7,272 nucleotides of DNA, from positions 1 to 7,272 of the forward strand of contig JANWVD010000040.1 of assembly GCA_025057715.1 (NCBI GenBank), given 5' to 3'. How positions within the stretch are numbered: the first letter of the stretch is position 1; the number at the start of each line of letters is the position of its first letter. This stretch comes from Aquificaceae bacterium (GTDB lineage: Bacteria; Aquificota; Aquificia; Aquificales; Aquificaceae). The notes under the pieces were generated by a model. It made no database searches and was not told where the DNA came from. It was given only the letters and a program-made list of their open reading frames with translations. The translations under genes and the position numbers were made by a program. Of this stretch, positions 1 through 5,873 are shown piece after piece.

Positions 1-1
1 G

Positions 2-646
2 AGAGCTTTGGTAATAACAACTACCAAAAGACTAGCCGAGGAGGTCTCAGAATACCTAACAGAGCGCTCAGTTAGAGCAACCTATCTGCATTCTGACCTT
101 GACGCCATTAAGCGGGCAAAGTTAGTTAGGCAATTAAGAGAGGGCGAGATTGAGGTGCTCGTTGGCGTAAATCTTTTGCGCGAGGGGCTTGACTTGCCTG
201 AGGTTTCGCTCGTTGCCATCCTTGACGCAGACAGGGAAGGGTTTTTAAGAAGTACAACATCACTTATACAAATCATTGGTCGAGCAGCAAGGAATGTTAA
301 TGGGCGCGCAATCCTTTACGCAGATAGGATGACGCCCTCGATGATGCGCGCAATAGAAGAAACCAACAGAAGACGGGAAATTCAAGAAAGGTTTAACAAA
401 GAGCACTCAATTACCCCAGCTTCGATTAAGAAACCGATAAAAGAGCTTCTCGCCATAGAAGAGCTTGATTATGTCAAATTACCCCTAAAATTGCCCGAAG
501 GGGTATCAAGCGAGCAGGACCTTATAAAGAAGATAGAAGAGCTCGAAAAGCAAATGCATGCCTATGCCAAAAAGTGGGAGTTTGAAAAGGCAGCGAAAAT
601 AAGGGATGAGATTAAGTCCCTAAGAGAGCTCTTGAGGCTATTTTAA
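2..646 (+). CDS. uvrB: UvrABC system protein B, C-terminal part (5' truncated by window edge)
   Basis: The final 214 residues of UvrB, the DNA-damage-verifying helicase-like subunit that binds UvrA and then recruits UvrC in nucleotide excision repair. The frame is open from base 2 (R-A-L-V-I-T-T-T-K-R), so the TTG at 8 is internal and not a start. Visible in order: the second RecA-like domain with the TTxTKRLAEE segment, the YLHSDLDAI stretch, helicase motif V (GVNLLREGLDLPEVSLVAIL, then DADREGFLRS), and motif VI (QIIGRAARNVNGRAILYAD) with the arginine fingers. After a linker comes a C-terminal UVR motif (about residues 170-210, KKWEFEKAAKIRDEIKSLRE), which contacts UvrB or UvrC. About two thirds of the usual ~660-residue protein lies upstream of the window. 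The end matches the family's normal C-terminus, so only the left side is missing. A 63-base gap separates it from the methyltransferase gene. Family assignment is very secure. Confidence 0.97.
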   Translation, partial: RALVITTTKRLAEEVSEYLTERSVRATYLHSDLDAIKRAKLVRQLREGEIEVLVGVNLLREGLDLPEVSLVAILDADREGFLRSTTSLIQIIGRAARNVNGRAILYADRMTPSMMRAIEETNRRREIQERFNKEHSITPASIKKPIKELLAIEELDYVKLPLKLPEGVSSEQDLIKKIEELEKQMHAYAKKWEFEKAAKIRDEIKSLRELLRLF

Positions 647-668
647 TCTTGGGAATTATTCTTTGCTT

Positions 669-681
669 GCCTCGAAGAGGC
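669..681 (+). terminator. possible weak hairpin terminator after uvrB
   Basis: GCCTC at 669-673 and GAGGC at 677-681 form a perfect 5-base-pair stem with a GAA loop, 23 bases after the uvrB stop. The downstream sequence is T-rich but mixed (GTTTATGAATATGTTTT), with no clean T run. It could attenuate uvrB transcription or be incidental. Confidence 0.25.
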
Positions 682-709
682 GTTTATGAATATGTTTTAA
701 AATAAGTTT

Positions 710-1285
710 GTGCATAAGTTTGACCCCTCTAAGCTCGAGAAGCTCGATAGCCCCTCAAGGCTTGAGCTTTTTGACCCCGAGAAGGTTTTAAGGGAGTTTG
801 GTTTAAGGCAGGGCATGACCGCATTTGATATTGGCACGGGCGCTGGGTTTTACTTGCCTTATCTTTCAAAGGCAGTGGGGGAATCTGGGCGAGTTTTGGC
901 TTTTGATGTTCAAAAAGAGGCAGTTGAATACGCCAAAAGGAAAACCCAGGAGCTTGGGCTAACAAATGTTGAGGTTTTATTAAGCTCTGAGCTATCCTTG
1001 CCCGTTGAGGACTCCGTGACAGACTTTGTTTACATGGCTTTTGTCTTTCACGAGCTTGAAAATCCGGTAGAGTTCATGAAAGAGGTTTCAAGGGCTTCAA
1101 AGCAGGGGGCTTTGATGTGTATAATAGATTGGACTAAGGAAGATAGAGATAAGGGCCCACCTAAGGAGGAGGTTTTTTCAGAGTGGGAGATGGGGCTTAT
1201 GATAGAAGAGGCTGGTCTTAGGGCTGCCAGGGCAGTTAAGGTTGGCAACTATGCCTTTGGTTTTTATGTTTTAAAACCGGGGTAG
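710..1285 (+). CDS. class I SAM-dependent methyltransferase
   Basis: A 191-residue Rossmann-fold methyltransferase, probably cytosolic, substrate unknown. Residues 1-21 carry the HKFDPSKLEKLDSPSRLEL leader seen in a group of small prokaryotic methyltransferases. Motif I, the SAM-binding glycine loop, is FDIGTGAGFY (39-48). The acidic residue ending strand 2 is D66 in LAFDVQ. The motif IV region is DFVYMAFVFHEL (105-116), followed by a strand near ALMCIIDW (134-141). The set resembles the Methyltransf_11/25/31 families (UbiE-like or arsenite-methyltransferase-like), but no Cys cluster of the arsenite type is present, so a specific reaction is not called. The start is GTG: an in-frame TAA lies four codons upstream and no Shine-Dalgarno is obvious. 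The next gene begins 5 bases after its stop, so the two are probably co-transcribed. Confidence 0.88.
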   Translation: MHKFDPSKLEKLDSPSRLELFDPEKVLREFGLRQGMTAFDIGTGAGFYLPYLSKAVGESGRVLAFDVQKEAVEYAKRKTQELGLTNVEVLLSSELSLPVEDSVTDFVYMAFVFHELENPVEFMKEVSRASKQGALMCIIDWTKEDRDKGPPKEEVFSEWEMGLMIEEAGLRAARAVKVGNYAFGFYVLKPG

Positions 1286-1290
1286 GTGCG

Positions 1291-1539
1291 ATGAAAAGCG
1301 TAAAGGAAGAATTAAAAAAGCACGGTATTGAGTTTGAGAGTAAGTATCTGCTTTATAGGACTGATGTAAGAACCCTCGCCATTCCTTATAGTCACATGAG
1401 GGTTATTGAATTTAGAGGCGGCAAAGTCCATATTTACACCGGCGGAATAGACAAGCTAACAATCGAGGTGCCTAACGAAGCACTCTCTTATACGCTTTTT
1501 GAGGAGCTTCTTGTCTATATTGAGCGCTCTTTTATGTAA
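1291..1539 (+). CDS. hypothetical protein, 82 residues, unknown function
   Basis: Not recognised. The protein has 82 residues, no Cys, no signal peptide and no clear membrane helix, so it is probably small and soluble. The N-terminus (MKSVKEELKKHGIEFES) looks helical. The middle (RTLAIPYSHMRVIEFRGGKVHIYTGG) alternates like a beta-sheet, and the end (YTLFEELLVYIERSFM) looks like a helix. An alpha-beta-alpha small domain is plausible (inference). Its ATG sits 5 bases after the methyltransferase stop, with GGTAGGTG upstream as a weak ribosome site that overlaps that stop. This arrangement argues for a real, translationally linked gene. Its stop overlaps the convergent sulfur-carrier gene by 8 bases. 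It may assist the methyltransferase, but only the spacing supports that. Confidence 0.72.
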   Translation: MKSVKEELKKHGIEFESKYLLYRTDVRTLAIPYSHMRVIEFRGGKVHIYTGGIDKLTIEVPNEALSYTLFEELLVYIERSFM

Positions 1540-1810
1540 AGCCGCCTGCGATTGCAGGCACTATCGAGAGCGTATCGCCGGGCTTTAGGGGCGTATCAAG
1601 CCCTTGAAGGAATCTTATATCTTCGTCGTTGAGATAAAGGTTTACAAACCTGCGAAGCTCGCCATTTTCGTCAATCAACCTCTCGCGCATGCCGCTAAAT
1701 TGCTTTTCTAATTCTTCGATTGCTTCGCGGACATTTGCGGCGTTTACTTGAACCTCTCCAAGGCCGTTTGTTATGCGCCTAAGCGGTGTTGGAACTCTTA
1801 CATTTACCAT
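1532..1810 (-). CDS. MoaD/ThiS/CysO-type ubiquitin-like sulfur-carrier protein with C-terminal GG-Phe-Thr
   Basis: A 92-residue beta-grasp protein of the MoaD/ThiS superfamily, closest in pattern to CysO-like carriers. Such proteins are adenylated at the C-terminal Gly and then carry sulfur as a thiocarboxylate for cysteine, thiamin or molybdopterin synthesis. Diagnostic segments are VRVPTPLRRITNG (4-16), the central GELRRFVNLYLNDEDIRFL (50-68), and the tail LDTPLKPGDTLSIVPAIAGG (71-90). Family members normally end at the di-glycine. Here two more codons, Phe-Thr, follow before TAA, so processing by a JAMM-type peptidase may be needed before activation (inference by analogy with QbsE/QbsD and HcyS/HcyD). 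No activating enzyme, sulfurtransferase or peptidase is encoded in the window, so the pathway is not identifiable. It starts 11 bases after the TRIC-like gene, as the last gene of the minus-strand block, with no clear Shine-Dalgarno. Confidence 0.9.
   Translation of the reverse strand: MVNVRVPTPLRRITNGLGEVQVNAANVREAIEELEKQFSGMRERLIDENGELRRFVNLYLNDEDIRFLQGLDTPLKPGDTLSIVPAIAGGFT
1544..1559. terminator. inverted repeat at the convergent gene junction, possible bidirectional terminator
   Basis: GCCTGC (1544-1549), loop GATT, GCAGGC (1554-1559) form a perfect 6-base-pair stem. It begins 4 bases after the stop of the 82-residue gene. On the other strand it lies inside the last codons of the sulfur carrier (Pro-Ala-Ile-Ala-Gly). 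Neither side has a good T run, and the conserved AIAGG codons alone could create it, so function is uncertain. Confidence 0.25.
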
Positions 1811-1821
1811 AAAGAGCTATT

Positions 1822-2433
1822 TTAACCACTTTGACCGAGTCTTGGCAAGCGCCAACGAAACAATATGGCAAAAAGCCTAAGCAAAAGAACGCAAAGCCAG
1901 CAAAGAAGCGCGGAGATGGTCGGCGATAGCACCTGCATTGAAATCAAAAAAACGATTGCACCAAGAATGCTACAAGATGCGTAAAAATCCTCTTTTAAAA
2001 CCGTCGGGACGCGATTAAGCATCAAATCCGCTATAAATCCCCCGCCAGCGCCAGTAATTGTTGCTAAAATCACAACACCAAAGGGCGAAACCCCGGCTGA
2101 GCTTGCAAGGATTGCCCCCGTTGTGCTAAAGGCGGATAATCCAACAGCGTCCGCAATTGGCAAAACAGAGCTCACTGGCTTTATGTGCTTTAAAACTATC
2201 GCGCTCAAACTGGCAATTAAGGCAACCAAAACATCAAGCTCGGACTTAAGCGCCCTTGGGAGCTCTGAAAGCATGATGTCTCTTATGATTCCCCCGCCAA
2301 GCGCACAGGTAAGCCCAAGCGCCACAAGCCCAAGCAAATCCAAGTTTTCCTCTATTGCCCTCAAAGCCCCGCTTAGACCAAAGGCAAAAAGCCCCAAGAC
2401 ATTCATAAACCAAAGAACCTCTTCAAAGCTCAA
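1822..2433 (-). CDS. TRIC/YadS-family (UPF0126) seven-helix membrane protein
   Basis: An inner-membrane protein of 203 residues with about seven hydrophobic helices in a duplicated three-plus-three-plus-one layout, matching trimeric intracellular cation channel homologues such as E. coli YadS. Repeat one has VLGLFAFGLSGALRAIEE (12-29) and GGGIIRDIMLSELPRAL (46-62). Repeat two has IADAVGLSAFSTTGAI (93-108) and GGGFIADLMLNRVPTVLKED (130-149). A seventh helix ends in a basic tail (RWRLPR). The family usually carries Arg before Asp in both glycine motifs, but repeat two has Ala (A135). The start is not certain. The chosen TTG at 2433 overlaps the hpt stop by 11 bases, has a G-rich stretch 9 bases upstream, and gives VLWFMNVLG, like the YadS N-terminus. 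An ATG at 2406 would give 194 residues. The ATG at 2490 is unlikely because its extra residues are polar and read through hpt. Ion transport is inferred only from the family. Confidence 0.87.
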   Translation of the reverse strand: MSFEEVLWFMNVLGLFAFGLSGALRAIEENLDLLGLVALGLTCALGGGIIRDIMLSELPRALKSELDVLVALIASLSAIVLKHIKPVSSVLPIADAVGLSAFSTTGAILASSAGVSPFGVVILATITGAGGGFIADLMLNRVPTVLKEDFYASCSILGAIVFLISMQVLSPTISALLCWLCVLLLRLFAILFRWRLPRLGQSG

Positions 2434-2944
2434 GCGCGTAAACCCCCGGCAATTCCCTGCCTTCCTCGGCAAGGTCCATGCCATAGCCAACTACGAACTC
2501 GTCCCCTATCTCAAACCCATGGAAGTTAATCTCAATCCGCGCCTGTCGGCGCGATTTTTTAAGGAGGGCAAAAGTAAATATCTCTTTAGCTCCCTTTTTC
2601 TCAAGATGGGATGAAAGCCATTCAAGGCTCTGTCCGGTATCTAAAATATCCTCAACTATGAGAACTTTTTGATTTTCTATGTTTAAACTTATGTCGCATA
2701 TTAATTTAACATCCCCGGGAGAGCTCTTTAAGCCGTAGCTTGAAATCCAAATAAAGTCTATTAGTATTGGTAATTTAAAGCGCCTGACTAAGTCGGCTGT
2801 GATGATAAAAGCCCCTTTTAAAACCCCGATTACTACAAATTTTTCCCCTATTGCGCTCTCTATCTTTGGCGCAATCTCGTCAAGACGGTTCTGTATCTGA
2901 CTTTGCGAAAATAACTCTTTTAAACGCTTTCCTGCAAGTTTCAT
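2423..2944 (-). CDS. hpt: hypoxanthine phosphoribosyltransferase
   Basis: A cytosolic purine-salvage enzyme of 173 residues, the usual length for bacterial Hpt. It transfers ribose 5-phosphate from PRPP to hypoxanthine (often also guanine), giving IMP or GMP. Visible elements: LKG of loop I (42-44) within VIGVLKGAFIITADL, flexible-loop SSYG (68-71), the PRPP signature VLIVEDILDTGQS (94-106) with its two acidic residues, the purine-site Lys region LLKK (127-130), and the purine/Mg-binding DEFVVGYGMD (148-157). All signature elements are intact. The ATG at 2944 is preceded by GGAG about 10 bases upstream and gives the expected N-terminal helix, so the start is good even though it lies 65 bases inside the acetyltransferase gene. 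Its stop overlaps the next gene's proposed start by 11 bases, which suggests translational coupling. Confidence 0.96.
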   Translation of the reverse strand: MKLAGKRLKELFSQSQIQNRLDEIAPKIESAIGEKFVVIGVLKGAFIITADLVRRFKLPILIDFIWISSYGLKSSPGDVKLICDISLNIENQKVLIVEDILDTGQSLEWLSSHLEKKGAKEIFTFALLKKSRRQARIEINFHGFEIGDEFVVGYGMDLAEEGRELPGVYALEL

Positions 2945-3374
2945 CGAGCTTTAACTCCATCTGAATTGCATCCTTACCGCTCTGATAGTATCTACTTCTA
3001 TAAGATACCATCTCAAAGCCAAAAGATTGATAAAGCCTTATGGCTTTAAAGTTTGAGGATTTTACATCAAGTGTCACAATTTTAACCTCGTCAAATATCT
3101 TTTCAAGAACGGATGCAAGCAAAAACTTACCAAGACCCTTCCCTTGATGGGCTTTATCAATCGCTATTGACATAATCTGTGCTTCATCAGCTACTATCCA
3201 GATTATGCAATATCCTATAACTTGGTCCTGTATCTCAAGAACCCACCTCCTTGAGTTTGGGACTTTGAACTCCCTTTCAAATGCGCGCTTATCCCAAGCG
3301 TCTTTTCCAAAGCAATTTAGGTTTATTGTGTAAACTTTTTCAATATCCTCTCTTGACATTTCCCTGAGATTCAC
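2880..3374 (-). CDS. rimI: RimI-like GNAT N-acetyltransferase
   Basis: A GNAT-fold acetyltransferase of 164 residues, closest in pattern to RimI, which acetylates the N-terminal residue of ribosomal protein bS18. Features: LREMSREDIEKVYTIN (3-18), ALPHA1-type segment CFGKDAW (21-27), strand EAQIMSIAID (64-73), acetyl-CoA pyrophosphate loop Q-G-K-G-L-G (77-82), and the RimI-type block LDVKSSNFKAIRLYQSFGFE (102-121) with YRSRYYQSGKDAIQMEL (125-141). The GTG start is fixed by an in-frame TAA two codons upstream and by the match to the family's N-terminus; no Shine-Dalgarno is visible. RimI proteins normally end near MEL. Here about 22 further basic residues (143-164) are encoded within the hpt overlap. 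It is probably first in the minus-strand block with hpt, the TRIC-like gene and the sulfur carrier. The exact substrate is inferred; another GNAT target is possible. Confidence 0.85.
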   Translation of the reverse strand: MNLREMSREDIEKVYTINLNCFGKDAWDKRAFEREFKVPNSRRWVLEIQDQVIGYCIIWIVADEAQIMSIAIDKAHQGKGLGKFLLASVLEKIFDEVKIVTLDVKSSNFKAIRLYQSFGFEMVSYRSRYYQSGKDAIQMELKLDETCRKAFKRVIFAKSDTEPS

Positions 3375-3390
3375 GGATTATAAGTATAGA
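3353..3390 (+). promoter_or_regulatory. candidate promoter region of the lemA block, overlapping the divergent acetyltransferase start
   Basis: A perfect TTGACA lies at 3353-3358 on the plus strand, inside the first codons of the minus-strand acetyltransferase. Seventeen bases further is GATTAT (3376-3381), a moderate -10 match. TATAAG (3379-3384) is a better -10 sequence, but its 20-base spacer is long. The only space between the two divergent genes is 3375-3403, and TTATAA here is palindromic, so both strands carry a -10-like sequence. Any sigma-70-type promoter serving the lemA block from this gap must sit about here. Confidence 0.45.
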
Positions 3391-3392
3391 CA

Positions 3393-3398
3393 AGGAGG
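3393..3398 (+). promoter_or_regulatory. strong Shine-Dalgarno for lemA
   Basis: AGGAGG with 5 bases to the ATG at 3404. It is the clearest ribosome-binding site in the window. It contrasts with the weak or absent sites of the genes downstream, which rely on overlaps or very short gaps. Confidence 0.8.
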
Positions 3399-3403
3399 GT
3401 AAG

Positions 3404-3958
3404 ATGATTACGCTGCTTATTATTTTGCTAATCCCGGCTTTGATTGTTATTGCCTTGTATAACCTTCTCGTTGGGCGAAGAAACGCAGTCTCAAACGCCT
3501 ATTCGACCATAGATGTTTATTTAAAAAACCGCTACGACCTTATCCCAAACTTGGTAGCTTCGGTCAAAACCTATATGGAGCACGAAGCAAACACCCTAAC
3601 GCGCATAACCGAGCTTCGCTCAAGGCTTATGCAAGTGCAATTGCCACCCGGCGAGCGCTTAAAAGCAGAGGGCGAACTATCCGGGCTTTTATCTAGGCTA
3701 CTAATGGTCTCTGAAAACTACCCAGAGCTAAAGGCTAACGAAAACTTCATTCACTTGCAGAGGTCTCTTACAGAGATGGAAGAGCGTATATCTGCCGCAA
3801 GAAGAGCTTACAACGCGGCTGTTACGGATTATAACAATGCCCTTGGCATGTTTCCCACAAACATCATAGCCAACATCTTTAGCTTTAAGCCAGCAGAGTG
3901 GTTCGAAGTGCCGCAAGAGGAGCGCAAAGCCCCGGATGTGAAGGCACTATTTAAATAA
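3404..3958 (+). CDS. lemA: LemA-family membrane-anchored protein
   Basis: A 184-residue LemA-family protein. This family is not the sensor kinase GacS, which was once also called LemA. One N-terminal transmembrane helix (about 2-22, all hydrophobic) is followed by YNLLVGRRNAVSNAYSTIDV (19-38) and the hallmark LKNRYDLIPNLVASVKTYMEHE (40-61). The long-helix domain includes LKANENFIHLQRSLTEMEERI (109-129) and RRAYNAAVTDYN (133-144). The end is the classic MFPTNIIANIFSFKPAEWFE (149-168). The expected topology is a short N-terminus, one helix, and a soluble helical bundle. The molecular function of the family is unknown. It opens a tight plus-strand block: the next gene starts 2 bases after its stop. 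LemA next to DUF3137 genes is a recurrent arrangement, which supports a joint role. Family assignment is secure; function is not. Confidence 0.95.
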   Translation: MITLLIILLIPALIVIALYNLLVGRRNAVSNAYSTIDVYLKNRYDLIPNLVASVKTYMEHEANTLTRITELRSRLMQVQLPPGERLKAEGELSGLLSRLLMVSENYPELKANENFIHLQRSLTEMEERISAARRAYNAAVTDYNNALGMFPTNIIANIFSFKPAEWFEVPQEERKAPDVKALFK

Positions 3959-3960
3959 TA

Positions 3961-4908
3961 ATGCAAGAGATTGATGCGTTAGTCAGTAGCCTCGAAGAGC
4001 AAAGGCAGAAGCTAATTAAAAGCACCATAAGGTGGTTTTTCATATACGCATCCTTGGGTCTTTTTCTTTTTTTCCTTGGGATGTTTTACCCTTCCTATAG
4101 CTACTTAATACTATTTGGAATCGGCATTTTCCTAATTGGCACGATTTTATCCATAGTTAATAATCACAAAAAGTTTAAAAAAGCCTTCAAGGAGTCGTTT
4201 CTCAAAGAGCTCTTCAGGTTAAAGTTTGGTGAAAACTTTGAATACAGACCTAACGATTACATAAGAGAAGAGTTATTCGTAAGTAGCAGGCTCTTTAGCC
4301 ATAAACCCTCGCCAGATAGATACAGCGGCGAGGATTTAATACTCACCTCCGTTGATTCTATTAAGCTCTCATTTTCCGAGGTTAAGGCAGAATATAAGGA
4401 GACTTACTTTGATTCAAACGGCAGAAAAAGAGAGCGCTGGGTTGATATCTTCAGAGGCGTATTTGTCATTGCGGACTTTCCCAAAATGGCAAGGGTGCCA
4501 GTTGTCGTTTTGCCAAACTTTGAGAAGGTAGTTTCCTTGCCTTGGGAAGAGCTCAAAAAGGTCAAGCTCGAAGACCCCGAGTTTGAAAAGTTCTTTGACG
4601 TTTGGAGCAAAGACCAAGTAGAGGCAAGATACATTCTTAGCATAAGTTTAATGCAAAGAATGGTTGAGTTTTATAAAAAAGCCAAAGAGAAGGGCTTTAG
4701 ACCCGAGATTTACTTTTCTTTCATAGGAAGGCGGATGTTTTGTGCGTTAAAATCGAGGTCCTCGGGCGATTTTTTAAAGGTGCCTTTTTACCTACTGACT
4801 TCCAAAAAGTCGCTTATGTCAGGCAGCTACGAGCTTTACATTCAGGAGGTAGAGCTGATACTCTCAATCGTAAACGAGCTTAACCTAAACTTAGATATAT
4901 GGCTATGA
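3961..4908 (+). CDS. DUF3137-type membrane protein, copy A
   Basis: A 315-residue protein of the DUF3137 type, function unknown. An N-terminal amphipathic segment (1-22) precedes two close transmembrane helices (about 24-42 and 47-66) joined by a very short loop. A basic KKFKKAFKESFLKELF stretch (70-85) suggests that the large C-terminal part is cytoplasmic. Characteristic segments are SPDRYSGEDLI (117-127), LSFSEVKAEY (136-145), DIFRGVFVIADF (162-173), EDPEFEKFFDVWSKDQVEAR (204-223), YILSISLMQRM (224-234) and YFSFIGRRMFCAL (251-263). The ATG follows the lemA stop by 2 bases with no evident Shine-Dalgarno of its own, implying translational coupling. It is the upstream member of a tandem pair; its last third is much closer to copy B than its membrane part is. 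No catalytic motif is recognisable. Confidence 0.88.
   Translation: MQEIDALVSSLEEQRQKLIKSTIRWFFIYASLGLFLFFLGMFYPSYSYLILFGIGIFLIGTILSIVNNHKKFKKAFKESFLKELFRLKFGENFEYRPNDYIREELFVSSRLFSHKPSPDRYSGEDLILTSVDSIKLSFSEVKAEYKETYFDSNGRKRERWVDIFRGVFVIADFPKMARVPVVVLPNFEKVVSLPWEELKKVKLEDPEFEKFFDVWSKDQVEARYILSISLMQRMVEFYKKAKEKGFRPEIYFSFIGRRMFCALKSRSSGDFLKVPFYLLTSKKSLMSGSYELYIQEVELILSIVNELNLNLDIWL
4561..4729 (+). repeat. near-identical block shared by the two DUF3137 genes, copy A
   Basis: This 169-base stretch matches 5502-5670 without gaps, with 10 differences by hand count (about 94% identity), including an unbroken 44-base identical run. It encodes VKLEDPEF to FSFIG. Flanking parts of the two genes are clearly more diverged. 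Confidence 0.85.
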
Positions 4909-5873
4909 GCGACCTTGAGCCTATAGCCGCAGTTATTGAAGAGTATAGGCTCAGTCTTGTAAAAGACACAAGCGGTTGGTTTTTGTTTTACTTAGCTCTT
5001 TTTTTTCTATTCTTCATCCTTGATGTTGTTTATTCTTCCAACGGCTATTTAAAGCTAATCGGTGCTTTATTTTCTGCTGCTGGAATAGCCAATACTTTGA
5101 CTCAAAAGCAAAAAAAGTTCTCTTTTCTCTTTAAAGAGCTATTTATTACCGAGCTTTTTAAAAAAAGGTTTGGGAATGGTGTTAAATATGACCCTAATAA
5201 TTATATCCAAAAGGACTATTTTATATCCAGCCTGCTATTTCAGCATAAGCTTCAACCAGATAGATACGGTGGCGAGGATTTTATCTCTGCTTCTGTTGGC
5301 GGTATTGATATTAAATTCTCTGAAGTTTATGCGCAATACAAGCAGGAATATAGGACAAAAGGTAGAAAGAGAGAGATTTGGATTGACATCTTTAGAGGCG
5401 TATTTGTAGTCACTGAGTTTAAAAAGGTCGCAAAGCTGCCAGTTGTTGTTTTGCCAAGCTCTGAAAAGGTGGTTAGCTTGCCTTGGGATAAGCTAAAGAG
5501 GGTCAAGCTCGAAGACCCTGAGTTTGAAAAGCTCTTTGACGTTTGGAGCAAAGACCAAATAGAGGCAAGATACATCCTTAGCATAAGCTTGATGCAAAGG
5601 ATGGTTGAGTTTTATAAAAAAGCCAAAGAGAAGGGCTTTAGACCTGAGATTTACTTTTCTTTTATTGGAAATAAGCTATTTTGCGCTCTAAAGCCTGGCT
5701 TTTCAGGTGATTTTTTAAGGGTGCCCTTTTATCTTTCTACTTCTAAAAGAGTTCTAATGAGTGAAACTCACCAGCTTTATATACAGGAGGTGGAGCTTAT
5801 CCTATCAATCATAGAAGAGCTTAACCTGAATTTGGATATATGGGCTTTAGAGAATGTCTCAAATAGGCTTTAG
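4905..5873 (+). CDS. DUF3137-type membrane protein, copy B
   Basis: A 322-residue tandem paralogue of the preceding gene. Two predicted transmembrane helices lie at about 25-43 and 47-65, followed by the same domain: QPDRYGGEDFI (117-127), DIKFSEVYAQY (135-145), DIFRGVFVVTEF (161-172), EDPEFEKLFDVWSKDQIEAR (203-222) and YFSFIGNKLFCAL (250-262). Two start codons are close together, at 4899 and 4905. I choose 4905: its ATG overlaps the previous TGA as ATGA, the usual coupled arrangement, and it makes the N-terminus align residue for residue with copy A for the first 22 positions. The C-terminus has nine residues beyond copy A's DIW (ALENVSNRL), encoded mostly in the overlap with lptD. Identity with copy A is about 30% over the first 66 residues but 53 of 55 in the conserved core. 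Function is unknown; a hetero-oligomer with copy A and LemA is an inference. Confidence 0.87.
   Translation: MSDLEPIAAVIEEYRLSLVKDTSGWFLFYLALFFLFFILDVVYSSNGYLKLIGALFSAAGIANTLTQKQKKFSFLFKELFITELFKKRFGNGVKYDPNNYIQKDYFISSLLFQHKLQPDRYGGEDFISASVGGIDIKFSEVYAQYKQEYRTKGRKREIWIDIFRGVFVVTEFKKVAKLPVVVLPSSEKVVSLPWDKLKRVKLEDPEFEKLFDVWSKDQIEARYILSISLMQRMVEFYKKAKEKGFRPEIYFSFIGNKLFCALKPGFSGDFLRVPFYLSTSKRVLMSETHQLYIQEVELILSIIEELNLNLDIWALENVSNRL
5502..5670 (+). repeat. near-identical block shared by the two DUF3137 genes, copy B
   Basis: The direct-repeat partner of 4561-4729, in the same reading frame of the paralogue. Eight of the ten differences are silent; the other two change Phe to Leu and Val to Ile. 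Confidence 0.85.

Noticed and set aside
663..696. Promoter for the methyltransferase (TTGCCT with TATGTT, 18-base spacer)
   Set aside because: Both boxes match only 4 of 6 consensus bases, which is expected by chance in AT-rich sequence.
2123..2614. A 163-codon open frame on the plus strand opposite the TRIC-like and hpt genes
   Set aside because: It lies antisense to two well-supported genes, its translation is low-complexity Ser/Lys/Pro-rich with no family pattern, and it has no ribosome site.
3377..3382. Perfect minus-strand TATAAT as the promoter for the acetyltransferase
   Set aside because: There is no reasonable -35 at 15-18 bases, and the predicted start would fall inside codon 2 of the gene.
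4899..4904. Upstream ATG as the start of DUF3137 copy B
   Set aside because: The ATG at 4905 gives an ATGA overlap and an N-terminus aligning exactly with copy A, so the two extra residues are unlikely.
4404..5584. Two similar minus-strand open frames (4404-4643 and 5327-5584), both starting M-L-R-M-Y-L-A-S
   Set aside because: Their likeness simply mirrors the near-identical block of the two DUF3137 genes on the plus strand.
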